Source of the DNA: Numida meleagris
Lineage: Eukaryota > Chordata > Aves > Galliformes > Numididae
NCBI RefSeq assembly: GCF_002078875.1
Contig: NC_034410.1
Location: forward strand, 97,610,384-97,674,383
DNA length: 64,000 nt
Direction: 5' to 3'
Position numbers and translations under genes: made by a program. Each line of letters begins with the position of its first letter. The stretch's first letter is position 1. The notes under the pieces are model-generated. The model had not been told where the DNA came from. It made no database searches and saw nothing but the letters and a program-made list of their open reading frames with translations. This document shows positions 26,053-39,908 of the stretch, piece after piece.

Positions 26053-28761
26053 CCATTTCAGTGAAAGGATGAATAACAGCACATGCCATTGGATAATGGA
26101 ATGTGAATACAACATTGCTGCCAATTGCAACCACAGCAAGTTTCTGAGCATTTAGATTTGGCATGGTAAATCCTAGCATTGTAGCACTAAGAGTCTGCTC
26201 ATAACAATGCAGTAAGGAAAGTGGTTCTCAGAGGAAAGTTGCCATTGAGGTCCAAGTTGCTATTTTACTTTCTGATCAGTTCTTCACTCCAGTAAAGCTC
26301 CTGATAAAGTATATGAAATAAAATGACAAACTGCTGTAGTCAAATGATATGCTACACTGAAAAGATTGTTTCATAAAGTAGCACCTAAAGTATTGTAAAA
26401 CTGCAAAAACAATGCAGTTATAATAAGCCTTTGGGATGATTTACGCATTTTCTTCAAATGCATTATGTATACATAGTAACTGAACCAAGGTGAAACCATA
26501 GGGGCTCTCAGCAGCATAATGAATTAATGCACCAATAGCAATCTATTGAATAATTGGTTCATTTTTTGTTTAAATTGTGAGCATAAATGTATTCAAGACC
26601 TTCTATGCTACAGCATCTGCTTTAGAGGTCTGGGACACAATATACCTGTCTCCTGATACTCTCATTAAAGCCTAGTCACATCCTGTTACACAGATGAACC
26701 ATTCTTACTTGTTAATATTCACCTCAACTCATTTTACAGTTTGTTTCATTCAAGGCTGCAGCATGATTCTGGGACATGTTAAATTTATTGGTATCATATG
26801 CAATGGAATTGTGCATATTTGGTAACAAGAGTTCTTGGACTTGTACTTTCAATAGTTTCATTTCTTCACAAGCAGATTTATTTCAAACCCTGAAGAAGCT
26901 CACATAATGCACTTTCTTCCTAACAACACAATTATTATGAGTTGTAATTACTGCACTGTGGTAGACAGAAGGAATCAAGCACCCTTCTGCATTAACATCC
27001 AAACACTTAGGATTCAAACCTTCCCTGCCTCTAACAATTAGATTATCAAAGAGCTCTTCCCTAGAGAGTGAAGCAGGAGTCGGTAGAGCATTCATTCAGT
27101 CACAGGCCCTGACAACCCATTTGGATCATTTTCCAATTCTCACCCTTGGAGACAAAGAAGAACTTGTGCCTTGCGTTCAAATATCTTCTAACTTTGATGC
27201 AGATACTTAAGGAGACTCAGAAGAGGCAGACAGAGAATGATAAATGCTGGTCAGGAAATACATGAAGGACTGGCCAAACAATGCGAGAAGCCTTCCTCAC
27301 TGCATGCCAAGTGTTACCTCTAGCCCTAGGGAGAACTATGGGAGTTCAACTGTTAAAGTGGAAGGTACGAACGATGCAAGGAATCAGAAGTGGGAAGAAA
27401 AAAAGATATTGAAAAATGAGAACAAACTTCAACTCTGCTGCACTGTGGTTTGTTGAGATTTGGGGTTATAGGGTCTATTTTGCCCCAGTCAGACTTACTC
27501 TAGGGCTTAAGCCTTTGTCTCTTCTGCAAACTAACTTTTGATAGCTTTCCCCATCCCTTGTTGTGACATAGCCCTCTGCCCTGGCCACAGCTCACTTTTT
27601 GCTCCCTGTACCTCACGGACCCACTTCTGCCTCCAAGGAAAGGGACAAGCAGCTACTTGTGTTGCCTGCCCTGGGGCACTGCCAAGCAGCTGCCCCCCTC
27701 CCTGTGCACCTTCTCTGTTTAGATTCTCAAAGAATTTCAGGCAGCTCAGGGGTTTGGACTACCTCATATCTGCCAAACTAGTTATCATACAATTAAATCA
27801 CAGTCTTGGGATGAGCAGAATCAGGACAAGACTGCTTGCAAAGGAAGAAAAGGGGATAATACCAGGTGAATGGCAAAAAGAAGGGTTTGGGACAGTAGGA
27901 TAGATATCGATGGAGAATTAGCGACTCAGGCGTCTGCACAGCTCACACTCATCCTCAACTCCACCTCTATGGCTACAAATCTAATCTCTCAAGATATAAC
28001 TTAAAGCCATGACCCTGTCTGCTAATGAATTTCACCCAATCTTGACTTCTATCATCATGAGGATTTTTTTTCCCCTTACGCATGTCACCTCCCCCTGCAG
28101 CAAGATATTTTATCCCTTTTTTTCCCCCTTTTACAATGTTGAAAAAAGCAAGCAGACTTTAAAGCCTTACATTTCTAATGTTACAGCAGTTTTCATATGA
28201 TTTTCAAAGCAAAACAATCTCAATGTATGTCTGCACTGAACCGACATTTGGAAACATTCAGCAACATCACATTTTCATTTGTTTTCAAGGAATGAAGTTT
28301 ATGTAGAGCAATACAGATCCTATTCTTAGCACAAATTACCTTAGCTCTAGCTCCTGACTGAGGCTTTCTTTTATGTTCAAAAATGAAATTATATCTAACT
28401 TTGAGCTGATCTGCTGGATATAGTGGAAACTCACCCTTTTCGGTGAGAGATGCTGTTCTATTATTAGAGTCCATCATGCAGTACTAATGCATAAAGTGCT
28501 AGAATCATTAACCTTGAGTTGTTTTTCTTTTATAACGAAGCCACAAATATTAATTCATAGACAATGCTGTAGAAAGGAACAGATGTTGTGGTTTTATAAA
28601 ATCTCAACAAAGCTTTGAGGGATACGAGGGAGCACTATTTCCTAAATTGTGACAAGGGGCACTAAGGTGACTAGATATTTATGCCAATATCAGACTGAGC
28701 ACTGTTGTAGGAGATGCTGTGATATGAACATGTACATAGAAAATATCTACTAATCACTCAC

Positions 28762-28894
28762 CTTTTCTTCATTACCAGCACAACCCCCAGAAATATAATG
28801 ACAAACAGCAAGATGCCTGCAATGACTCCAGCAATTTTAACAGTATGGTCGGTCTGCTTCTCAGGCTCTGGGTCTGGTTTTCGAGTGGCAGCCC
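28762..28894 (-). CDS. PTPRM: PTPRM exon, extracellular stalk and transmembrane helix (133 bp)
   Basis: The acceptor is a strong pyrimidine tract ending CCATAG and the donor is AAAAG|GTGAGT. Joined to the single G carried over from the 37-bp exon, the frame reads GAATRKPDPEPEKQTDHTVK, then a hydrophobic helix of about 22 residues (IAGVIAGILLFVIIFLGVVL and VM), then the basic stop-transfer KKR. The last codon is split after two bases. The helix is as I know it for PTPRM and differs from PTPRK and PTPRT, so this exon identifies the gene. It anchors the receptor in the plasma membrane and joins the adhesive ectodomain to the cytoplasmic juxtamembrane and phosphatase domains, whose exons are not in this window. 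The stalk is acidic and proline-rich and seems to vary from the human form at a couple of positions. No disruption is visible. Confidence 0.97.
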
Positions 28895-30832
28895 CTATGG
28901 AATCAGTAAAAGGAGGAGAGAGAAAAAGAATAAGGATGTTACTCTTTCCATTTTTATACATTTAACTCACTGATGTTGTTAATCTTAACCAGAGCCAACA
29001 GATACCAACACGTGATCTTTCTAGAAAGAAAATCCTGCTTTCATATGCATTGACCAGAATATAGCTCTTCATATAGATTCCTGACATTTTGTTAGACCAC
29101 AACGCAGGTGGGATATCACAGCCAATCCTGACCCTTTTGGTAGAGCCTTTTCACAGATTCACAAATTTCTATGTTTTCATTATCTCTTCTGGCTCCCCTT
29201 TCTTTCTGCCATTTAGAAACTTACAACACAATAACTATCCTAAGCCTTTATCCAAATTTGATTTGCTGGAACATTTTCCTCAATTATTTTTCATAAATGA
29301 AGCTGTAATTCCATAATATATTAGCTTAAACACCTGGAAAAGTGAGATAAGCTCATTTACCATGCATTTTACCCACAATTGTTTTTTTACACAATAGACT
29401 ATTTTTTTGCCTTTGGAAATCTAAATCTAGGTCACATCTGGTAGGCAAAAAGACTCCTAAACAATTTATTCACAAAGTGGGAAGCAGCTGATGATCACAC
29501 CACTGGCACCCACATTTAATATCTGTTTAAATGAGATAACCAGTGCCTTACAGCATCTACTGTCTTAGCTCTTTCAGCTTCTCCATTTAAAAAAAATAAC
29601 ATCGTTTGCACTGTTTACTGTATAATGTGATGGAACGTCAAATCCATGTCTGACGAAATATCCATTTCCTCTACTAAATGAGTTCAGGATGAAAAAATGT
29701 TAAGGAAGCAACATTCTATTCACTAAACTGAATTTTTTTTTTTTTATGGACTTCAATTTTTTTTTAATCAAAATGTGACAGTATTCATCACTTGAGGCAC
29801 CATGCCATAACACGGACACAGGGATTTATGTATTACTCTCCCGCTATAGCTTTTTCTGGGAAGAGGAAAGGTAGAGCGAAGTCTATCTTAAGTGTAGTAT
29901 TCTGAGACCACATTCTTATCTCACTGTCCAGGTTCCACAAAGGTTTGGAAACCATCAAATGTATTTTATTTCATTCTTCCTTTCCTTTTTTTGGAAAGAA
30001 AGCAAACCAGTGATCAATTTACATGCCGACATTTTCTGAAAAGTACAATGAAAAAAATTCCAATGTTCTCAGTCATAAGCAGGATATTCTAGGATGATTG
30101 TTCTGACTTCCTACAGTTACACTTTTGGCCTATATCCTCAAAATTCCACTAAGAACGTGTGGAAAATCTGGTAATTGGTATTGGTGCCATAAAATGGGTC
30201 CTAACGCATAATCAAAATATATCTAGAGCTAACTGTGGGTACCGGGTTTTTTGAAATAGTCAGGCCATGGTGCTTTGTATGAGTGGTAAGTCAGAGAAGG
30301 AGATCTGTTACACATCTGTGCCCATTCCCAACAGAGCATTAGCTCTATAGCAATGAATTGCAAATCTGGATTAATAAAATTCTTACTCTATATGAGCAAT
30401 CATAACAGAATCCGTCTCTATATTTTCTTCAGTGCATATGCATGAAATTGTTATAAACAGTTCTATTTTTAACTTCCTTGTGTCATACATAAATGATTTT
30501 GCTAAAACCTATAATGCTCAAAAGTGTGTAAGATATTTAGAAGACTTCCAGTGTATCTTCTTGCAAAAGGCAGCTGAATTGGACTTGACAAAGAGGAAGC
30601 AGTGAATCAAACAGTATGACGCAAAAAGTAAGAGATGAGAAGGACTTTGCAGTGCTCTTTTAAAATGAAGACCCAAACAAGAATGCAAAGACAACAAGAA
30701 GCAAATCAATTTCAGATATAACTTCTAAGACTGGTTCCTTCCAATATCTCTTCATCGTCTACCTCAAGCTACCTCACCCTACTGGAACACTTACAGTAAC
30801 AGCTTCTTAAAATCTGCCTTATGGTTTCCTTC

Positions 30833-30878
30833 CTTCCATTAAGGATTCACTATTCACTTCCATTAAGGATTTCACTAT
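30833..30878 (+). repeat. Short tandem duplication, two units of about 24 bp
   Basis: CTTCCATTAAGGATTCACTA at 30833 recurs at 30857 as CTTCCATTAAGGATTTCACT, then AT, with a single extra T. This fits replication slippage. Confidence 0.85.
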
Positions 30879-31400
30879 GACTTTTGGGATACTCAACATT
30901 AAAATAAGCAAAGGCATCCTTACACCATTTTAACATACAACTCAACTATCCTATCCATTTTATCTCATCGTCCTGTCTCCCTTTGACAAGGCAGGATTCT
31001 CATTTCATTAGAACTACCTAGAGTTGCACAGTGCAGAGGAGATCAGTCGTATTCAGAACACATTCTCTTTGTATCTTGAAGCACAACTTTCATGAAATGC
31101 CTTCAATGACACAAAGCATTACCCTCTGGGTAGTGCATTACAAGCTGCAGAATCCACCTCTAACACAAACTCTCAAAACAAGTCATACACAAGGAGAAAA
31201 AGAAAGCCTAACATTAGGACACTGAAACTCCCATACTGCATCATATAGCGATCACCCAACTGAGTAATCACCAGAAATTTTCTAAGAAAATTGTGCATAA
31301 TGCCACTCTAAGGAAAAAACAGAATTGTTTATCACCACAATGGACTCAACCTGACATATAGAAAAGATTGTCTTTACCTGGAAGTATGTTGTGTGACATA

Positions 31401-31620
31401 GGAAGTTCCATGCAAATATGCATAAGAACTTCTTCACAGTAAGGGTGATGGAGCACTGGAACAGGCTGCCCAGGGGCGTTGTGGACTCTCCTTCTCTGGA
31501 AATATTCCAGACCCACCTGGACACCGATCTATATGACCTGGTCTAGGGAGCCTGCTCTGTGAGGGGGTTGGACTAGATGACCTCTAGAGGTCCCTTCCAA
31601 CCCCTACAATTCTGTGATTC
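31401..31620 (+). mobile_element. CR1 LINE, 5'-truncated 3' end
   Basis: The piece runs from the CR1 ORF2 end (AAGAACTTCTTCACAGTAAG, then GGAGCACTGGAACAGGCTGC) through the 3' untranslated motif GGTTGGACTAGATGACCTC to a single ATTCTGTGATTC tail unit. The coding part is too diverged for a long frame. It inserted in the opposite orientation to PTPRM. Confidence 0.93.
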
Positions 31621-32844
31621 CTTTCAAAAACACCTACCATTAGATAATACAAAAAAACAGATACTGGTATTAACTCAGTTCTCATTTAGTCTCATTCAGC
31701 ATCTCATTCATTCACTGAGAGAATGTTCTAAGTGCCAGCTGGTTTGACAACTCACTTGGGTAAAAGAACCAAATTTGCCACCTTGCACTTTGCCTGAGCA
31801 TCTTGTTTTCTTTTTAAATTATTATTAGAAATTCTGGATCAACATTCTCTTCATTTTTATTTAAAACTGTTTATTCCTTTAATGTACCTCAGTTTTTCTA
31901 AAATCTAGAAAAAAATTAAAAAATTAATTCTATCTGTTGCATTCCACCGCATTCTTTAGCCCCTTTAGGATAGTTTGGTTTTATTTTGACAGCAGGTGGA
32001 CACTGAAGAGGTTACATCTGCAACAGTGAAATCTGCATCCCTTTCTTCAGTGTAGCAACCAATTTTGAACACTCTACGAATTAAAAGCTCTTCAAATTTA
32101 CCTCCAACGAATACTGTGAAGCATTTATCAAGACTGAAGTTCATGTTGGTCCTTACTCTTTATTCAATCTGTTTTCTTCTCATGAAATTTTATTAACCCA
32201 CATCACCCAGTATCATTTTCAAAAGCTGCTGCCCCAACACAGACTCCTCCAGCTATTTAAGAGACATACTGTACAACATATTATGTTAAACTCATAAGTA
32301 CACTAGCTATGATAAAATCTTCATTTTACTTTTTTTTGGTTCCTGTCTGATAGCTAGACCTTAGTCCAGAGTTAATAATTTATCTCTCATCTTATAATTA
32401 CTTAACTGACTTTTAATCTGTAGCCACACCAGGATTTGCACTGGCCTCACAGAGAGGAAGGCAAACAATGCGTAAGCAGATGTATGTCACTAGGTGCAGT
32501 AGTTCTGCAATTAATTTAGCCACTTGACAGCTTAATGGCAATTTATGCTTTTAGTTTTGTTTGTATGTTTCCAAGAGAAACTTGGAAAATGATTACTGCA
32601 AGTTTAAAAAAATGGTCATGTGGTTTTTCTTTACTGTCCCACCATTCTAAAAAAAACCATAGTGAAATGTAATCTTTTTTACAGCAACAGTATTAACTAT
32701 ACACTATTGTACCATGATATTATAGTTGTTTAAAACAACTCAAATACAGCCATTTTAAAATACCTTGCTTAAACTAGAGCATTTAAAAATATACACTGAC
32801 AAGACCAATGGACTCCTGCATCTCCAGCAGAGTATGTGTTTTTA

Positions 32845-33262
32845 GTCATAGAATGGCTTGTGCTGGAAGGGACCTCAAAGCCCACCCAGCTCCAGCACTG
32901 TGCTGTGGGCAGGGCTGCCACCCACCAGCTCAGCTGCTCAGGGCCCCATCCAACCCGGCCTTGAGCGCCTCCAGGGACGGTGCAGCCACAGCTTCTCTGG
33001 GCAGCTGTGCCAGCGCCTCATCACCCCCTGACTAAACAATTCCTTCCTAACATCCATCTCTCCTCTTCTAGTTCAAAGCCATTTTCCCTTTTGTCCTGTC
33101 ACTATCTGTCCATGTAAGAAGTCAGACCCCCTCCTTTAATAAGCTCCCCTCAAGTACCGGAAGGCTGCAATGAGGTCTGCCTGGAGCCTTCTCTTCTCTA
33201 AGCTGAAGAAGCCCAACTCCCTCAGCCTTTCTTCATCAGAGAGGTGCTACAGCCCATTGTTC
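32845..33262 (-). mobile_element. CR1 LINE, longer 3' end, same strand as PTPRM
   Basis: The plus strand starts with the complement of the CR1 tail (TCATAGAATGG) and continues through GGAAGGGACCTCAAAGCCCA, TTCCTTCCTAACATCCATCT, TTTTGTCCTGTCACTATCTG and GCTGAAGAAGCCCAACTCCC, all in CR1 order. It is GC-rich against AT-rich flanks. It is 5'-truncated in the reverse-transcriptase region near GAGGTGCTACAGCCC. An open plus-strand frame over it is antisense to the element and not a gene. Confidence 0.95.
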
Positions 33263-33876
33263 TGCTTGTTGCCAACAGCTGAGCTAAGCCCACAGCTTTC
33301 TCCTCACAACACTAGACAAAATGATGTAATAGTTTTTTGTTTGCTCAACTTTTAAGTTTCTGGTTCTACCTTTGTACACAGCAGCCTGACTTTAAACCTT
33401 GCACAGTAACCTCACTTGGAGTTGGAAGAATCAGGATAAATATATCCTGACCACATATACTGCATTCTCCCTCTGGAGAGGCAATAGGTCAGTAAAAAGC
33501 AGGAAGCGCAGGACAGCTCAAGGGAGCTTCCTAGGAAATGAAAGGACAAGGAAATGTTTCCTGACAGTTTAAAAAGGATTAAGGTGCTGACTTCAGAAAG
33601 TCCTTACTTGATGAAAGCAAACTAGAGTGCTTCCTGCCAGAAGTGAAAAACTGAGATACACTTACAGGTAAGCCCCATGATGCCACAAGAACTAGTGAAG
33701 TATTTCCACAGGCTTCTTGCAGTGAGTAAGTGAAAGATAGTAACATTGTTTGGTTCCAAACCCTAAGATACCTACCCTTAGTTAACCTTAAGACTTTCCA
33801 GTTCTCTTTTTCCTTAGTTCTTCCCCATTCTTCGTGGCCTTCACTTCAGAAGCATTTGAAGTGTGAAACTTTATTT

Positions 33877-33928
33877 TTTTCTTGACTTGTAAAGTCAAGA
33901 AAAGTCAGACCTTGAACTGGTCTGACTT
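33877..33928. repeat. Two adjacent perfect inverted repeats
   Basis: The first has 12-bp arms (TTTTCTTGACTT and AAGTCAAGAAAA) with loop GTA. The second has 10-bp arms (AAGTCAGACC and GGTCTGACTT) with loop TTGAACT. They overlap by two bases at 33902-33903, and the motif AAGTCA or its complement appears in all four arms. Confidence 0.9.
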
Positions 33929-36900
33929 AATTAACTTAATTTCTTCCTCTGGTGAAATTTCTAATTCTGTATAAAAATTAGGTAAAAAATTCTCTCTTTG
34001 AAAGATTTCTCATTCTCACTGAAGGTACATAGCTCTAGTATTACTATTTTAGGAATTATTTTTGCTTCTGGGCTAACAATTCTGTCACTTCCTTGAGTGG
34101 AAAACCTCCCTTTTTCACTCAGAAGGCACAAGTGCCATGTTATTAATCTAACCAAAGACTTCACAAACAATAGTCTCCTGCAGGTCATTTACGGATAGAG
34201 AAGTTTAAGCAGAACTACTATTCATTAAAATGGAAGCTAAGACTATTCACTAACAGAACTAGCCAAGCAAAATATTTTTTCATTTTTCAAAATGAAAATT
34301 TTCCTCTGTAGCATAAACAAACCTCTATCAAATCAAACAGAACCTCTTTCTCTTTGTATATTAACAAATATTTAGACTTGTTTTTCAATATTTATTAGTC
34401 CCTTCCAAAAGCTGTAGTTAGAAATAGCTGACTAACTGCCCACTGTACAGAAAAGAACAACCATTAAAATAACCCTAGCTCAGTAAGTCTAGGAGGTTGC
34501 TAGCTCTGTTTACAAAGGAATATGAGAAAAGCATTCACTGCCAAAACAAGCAATAGATGTTTTGTCTAAAGCAATCTTAAGAAATCCAGACATTTCTTCT
34601 CCTATTAGAGTAACAAACAACTCCTTTCTTTAACTAGATAAGGCTCGCACTTGAGGCTGACCACAGTGGCTGCCCGTTTCACTTCCTTCTTGCACCTTTG
34701 AGTCCTCAGTAGGTTCTTGCTCGCTATGTCACTTGCAAGCCGTTCCACCTGAATTTCATTTACAGGTTTCCCGGTGGCTGACATAATGGTTAACTTTAAA
34801 AGATTTTAAAGAAGGGATGCAGTTAGTCCAGACTGTTCCAGTCTCCACTGAAACTTGAGACTAACTCGTTTTGTTAGTGCGCAGCCTATTCTCTCAAGTA
34901 TCTTTTGATCTCTACTACACAAGAACTGGGAACTGCCACAAACACTTCTCTCTACAGCAAAGAGAATGATCACATCTACAAGACTTTTGATTCTTCTGAG
35001 GCATGCAATCAAATTATTATGCAGGCAGTGTGATTCAACTCTTATCTCAGCACCTACCTTTATTTATTTCACAAAGTGGGTAAGGAAGATGAAATGTTAT
35101 ACCTCTATGTGACAGACAGACTTGTGATTAGGTGGCCAATATCATGCCAAATGCTTCATGGTAGAATGGAAGCACAGAATTGTGATGCTTCCTTGGAACA
35201 TCCATCTCAAGAGTCCTATGGTTCTTGCAACCAAGAGCACCAAGAACATCAGAGAACTTGGCTTTAAAGACTCTGCCCATACTTTCCATGGTGGGCAAAA
35301 ATTAAAGGAGTGAATAAAAAAACCTTACTACTCCCTATTACCTGTAGGATAGTAGGACCTAGAAGCTCAAAATCAAACTGGAAGCCTGACCGCACTAAGA
35401 ACAGTGCAAGCACAAGCTAAGCAATCATTTTCACCAAAAGCATACTGCCTAGCCGAGACAGGCTGTAACAGGCAGCTGAAGCAACTGCAGGTGGGAGAGG
35501 GAGGTAAATACTCATAAAGAAATGTAAGAAATGCTCCTGTTCTTTTAGCTAGCACTCATTGTTTTCAGTTAATTTAACAGTAGAAAGAGATATTGAAGAG
35601 GGACTTGAGGGACAGAGTAATATTTTTAAGGATGATGTCAGTTACAGTGTTTTAAGGAAGGAAGGAACATAAAGGTTCTAGACCTAAAGGTAGGGAAAGC
35701 AGATGAAGAGATGCCAAAAGTAAAGGGCTGGGACAAGGGCAACATGATGAAATAAGAAAGTACACAAACAGGTCTGTGCTACTAGTACAAAACGCAGTGC
35801 TCCAGAGGTGTAGGTTCTTCTTATAAGTGTTCAATGATCAACATCAATTCCAATCCTCTACCAAAAACTGCAGAATACACCCAGAAGGTACAGTGGTGGA
35901 AACTGTCCAGTTTCTCCCAGAAGAATTTCCTCTACATGTCCACCCTTCTTTTTTCCCCATGACTGCAGACAATGGTACACTTAGTCTTAAGCCTACAGCA
36001 GCATAACCAGTGCTATGAAAAGATAAGCCAGTCTAACACACTTTTGATTTGAATTTCAAGTTCTTTTCAGATGCCAGGCTTTGGAACTGTTTTGGAGGAG
36101 ACCCAAAACACATACACATTTCTAGATGAAATGAATTACCACCCTGGCTAAGGTGTTTATACTGTAAGTGACTGGCATTCAGTCCTCATCTGCTAGCCAG
36201 CACGTATTCTGCTAATGAAAGTCTTTGTTTTATTGCCCTGGTAGAACTCCAGCTAAAGGAGAAAGTTCTCTCTCCCCTTCATCATCGCTAGCTTTCCAAT
36301 CAGTGGCCCTACTTCTCCTCTAAAACCACACTGATTTTTGTCCACATGGTGGAAGTTATGAGGTGTTGTTGGACAGGGTATAATTCGTGATGGAAGGTGG
36401 TTTTGATCCGTACTTTTTTCAGTATTCTCTCCTTAAGCCTTGGATAAATTACTTTTGTAAATGCCTTCGAGTAAGATCTATTTTGCTTCTCTTTTTACAG
36501 TATTTTTCCCTTTCTTTTCCCTGGCTTCTTTTGGAAATGTTTATGCATAAATTGCTTTATCCATGGGGCAGGGATTATGTTTTCTTTCTGTTTTGCTGAG
36601 CACTGTGGTGTGGAAATCAATGTATCATGATTCTCCCTTCTATGATATGTTAGCTCTTGCTGAATCTGTTTTTGAATGCCCTGGAAAAAGGGAAAAACAG
36701 CACTCAAAATATAGCAGAAGAGTATCTTATCTGTAATTTCTGATCATCAATACAACACATATTGCTGTGTAGAGATCTTCCTTTCCTAAAAATGATTTCT
36801 TTACTTCCGAAAGACAATTGTGCTGATTTGGTATACTGTTTATTTGGTGTTTATTAAATGCAGGAAAAACCTGTCTTGGTAAAAGATTTATGCACAGAAG

Positions 36901-39900
36901 GGACGATCAAAATAAGGCTCCACTATGTAACAATAATTATGAATTATTAATTTTGTTTGTGATATTCTTTACAGAAATGTAAATATAAGCGACAAAGAAT
37001 TGCAGGAAAAGAAGTGCAAAGCACTGACGAATATGACTCATTTAACTGACTATTGCACGAACTCTGCCTCTCACTGGTGGGTGATTCATGTTGGTGCATG
37101 TGAGCAAAAAAAAATTTACAAAAATCATCTGTGTTTCTGGTTGTCAGGAATAATAACATTCTTTAGAAAACATGCCTAAAACAAGCAAAGCTCCTAGTTT
37201 GACACACATCTTCTGGTCTCACCACAGTCATTTTTTATATGGAATTTTAATCCAGGCTTTTTCGGATATTTGGTTTTTCTGGAAACTGCATTTTTTTTTT
37301 TAAAGGGCTTGGAAGAAAACAAGCAAGCAAACCTTCACAAACAGCTCGTTTCCTCCAAGAAAACAAACGAACCCAAAACCTTTTCTTCCTTTTCTTTAAA
37401 GGAAAGAAAAAGTAAATAATTCATTAATAGTTCATCAGAAGCTTCCTCTGGTCACCAAAATCACTTGAAGTCCTTGCTCAAAACCAAAGAAATTAGAAGT
37501 CCTTGCACATTAACAGCATTTAGACGCAGAACTTAATAATCAGCATAAAATATACAGACACCGTTTTTGATGTTCTTGGAAAAAAAGTAATTTTCTAAGG
37601 AAAGATTATAAGCATTCTTTGCAATCTTAAAATTTCAAATGGCCCTGCAGAGCATCCCCACTGTATTTTATTAGGAAAATAAATGGTTACATATTTATAA
37701 GTACTGATATTCTGTGGCCAGAGAAACAGCCACAAGGTTGTGTATCACATCTCTTTGTCAACAATGAAAGAGATCATGGTGAACTCAAATTCTCTCTAAG
37801 GAAATGAAAGCAATCAGTCCAGACTGATCTCATCCATACATAATAAATTCTCTGAGCACATCCACACCACTTTTTAGTCACACATATTCAAGTAGTGGAT
37901 AATTCAACATCATCCTCATCATAAGCATTTGAATTTCACCTATTGCCAAAGTGACCTCTAGTTAGCTCTTGTGTTTTCAACACCAGACCTACTCCTGAAA
38001 ATATGGAAAAAGTGTTAATAAATACCAAATGTCCTTGAAAGTTTGTCTCATTTATGATATACAATCAGGAAAGGTGCGGGTCTTGAAACTTCAGTCTGAA
38101 GATGGCTCTGCACTCTTCAAAGAAGAGAGAAATTATTCTGGAGCTGACCTACTTAAAGTGAAACTCAACTTCTGGAGCTCAATGTTTTTGGTATGGACAA
38201 ACATAACTTTTATTTTCCATCCATGAATGCAAGGCCTTGCAGGCAGCATGGGAATTGAATATCCTGGAGCAAAGGGTAGGAAGTGGTGGAGTGAGGTACC
38301 GTCTTCGGATATTTCTGGCACTGAGGACTTAACTACAGGAACACAGATGAACTGTTCCAAGCAGAAAGTCAGCAAGCTGACATTCCTGCTGATTTCCACT
38401 ACTAGCTTCCCTCCCAACAGAATCCCTTACAAAGTGCTCATCAGAAATCCTTCAACACCAGTCAGCCTCTCAGAATTTACTTATCGTCACACGCCAACTG
38501 CTTCTTTCTTGGAGTAAAGCACAAAATAGCTTATCCTACTTAAAGATACTATCTAATTATACAAGCAGTAACACATGCCTGGTAAAAAGATACATGCAAG
38601 GTAAAAACATATTCGTGACGAATGTATAAGAAGCAGGACAAAAGAGCACCATCTTTTAAAAAAGCATTTCCAGAGTCAACATCGTTTTGAGACAAGCACA
38701 TTTGTTAGAGGAACTGGAAAAGAGAATCAGCACAAGAAAGGAGAAATAATTCCACAGAATTCTAAATCTGTCTTTGTACCAATACAGAATAGTAACTCTT
38801 CTGTTTACATTTTTAAAAGCATTTACAGTATCGCCAATAAGAAAACTGTCCAAACTGAAGCAACTTTAGATGAACCAAGATCAGGGATCATCAGCAGGAA
38901 CAAGAATTGACTAGGCTTCCTCTGAACGATCATCACTTATTTACATTTCATTTTTCATGTATTTCCTGTAGGTTTTAAGGGTTACAGAAAAACATCCAAC
39001 TGTCATATTTGATTGAGAATGCCTTAAATAGTCATTTTTCTCTTCATTCCTCTTCATATCACTTTTAATTAGCAAGACACTTAGTCATAAACAGAAGCTG
39101 TCTAATTCAATGGAAAATGCAAAATATACCCTGTTTGCTTCAAAAAGGTTTCATGTTTGGTTCTGACCAATGATGATTCGCATTTTTAGCTCTGTTTCCC
39201 CTGTGTTTCTGATGTTAAGTCAAAAGATGAAAGAGGAGTTTTCTGTTTACACAAGAACTTCCCAGCGGTCAGCAATAACAGAAAATCAGATGAGCAGAAG
39301 GACATGAAAGTTCAAAGTGTTGAAAAAATAAAGTCTTAAAAATGCACACAAAATATCAATGCCTTCCCCAGAGCTCTAAAATCATTTTCCCTTGCAGTCA
39401 AGCTTACACTACTGCAGAAAAGGATGTTTTCAATACAGTGTCTGGAAAAGTAAGTGTTGAAATCCCATCAATAACTAGTCATGGCTAGCACAGTGTTGAG
39501 ATATTACTCCAAGCAGACAAATGTAGCTTAGGTATTTATGGAATCAGCTATTTCAAGGAATCTGAAAACTGAGTGAGTTAGTGAGGCATCATTTTGTCCA
39601 GAGTATTATGTTCTGTCTTTTGAACGAAGCTGACAGTGTTACTCTCCTCCTTACTACACCACCCTATTTAACCATAAAATACAGTAATATTACTCTATTC
39701 ATTAACACAGATATAACCCATGTAACACCGCATTACACTTTTGATAACTCTCCAGCAATACAAACATCAGATTTTCAGTACTTCAGAACTACAGGTTATT
39801 TTACCCCAAACAAGGTCCCATACTTTCTTTCAAATCAAAATTCAAATTGCTTAGCATTTTATGAATATAGTCAATAACTACAGATGGGAAACATTGAAAT

Positions 39901-39908
39901 TCACAGGG

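Larger units (their letters stand above)
1..28761 (-). other. PTPRM: PTPRM intron 3' of the transmembrane exon (partial)
   Basis: This stretch begins at the GTGAGT donor and runs off the window end, so the intron is at least 28.8 kb long. The next expected exon, which starts the juxtamembrane segment KLAKKRKE, was searched for by eye and not found. Short open frames here, including one of 145 codons at 18401-18838, have no recognisable domain, no codon pattern and no partner splice sites. I treat them as chance. Identified content is listed separately: a CR1 3' end near 2 kb, a duplicated unit at 5.5/7.0 kb, two hairpins, and an internal CR1 piece near 26 kb. I recognise nothing in the remaining stretches. 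Confidence 0.85.

Noticed and set aside
25788..26179. Three minus-strand open frames near 26 kb that looked like a possible PTPRM exon
   Set aside because: The DNA follows the order of the internal CR1 ORF2 and the peptides do not match PTPRM.
27538..27903. 121-codon open frame on the plus strand with cysteine-rich start
   Set aside because: The region is locally GC-rich and no family is recognisable. No splice partners or codon bias visible.
28060..28140. Pyrimidine tracts followed by CAG on the plus strand, like a splice acceptor
   Set aside because: Wrong strand for the only gene here, and no open exon follows with a donor.
32808..33355. Alanine- and proline-rich plus-strand open frames
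   Set aside because: They are antisense translation of the GC-rich CR1 copy.
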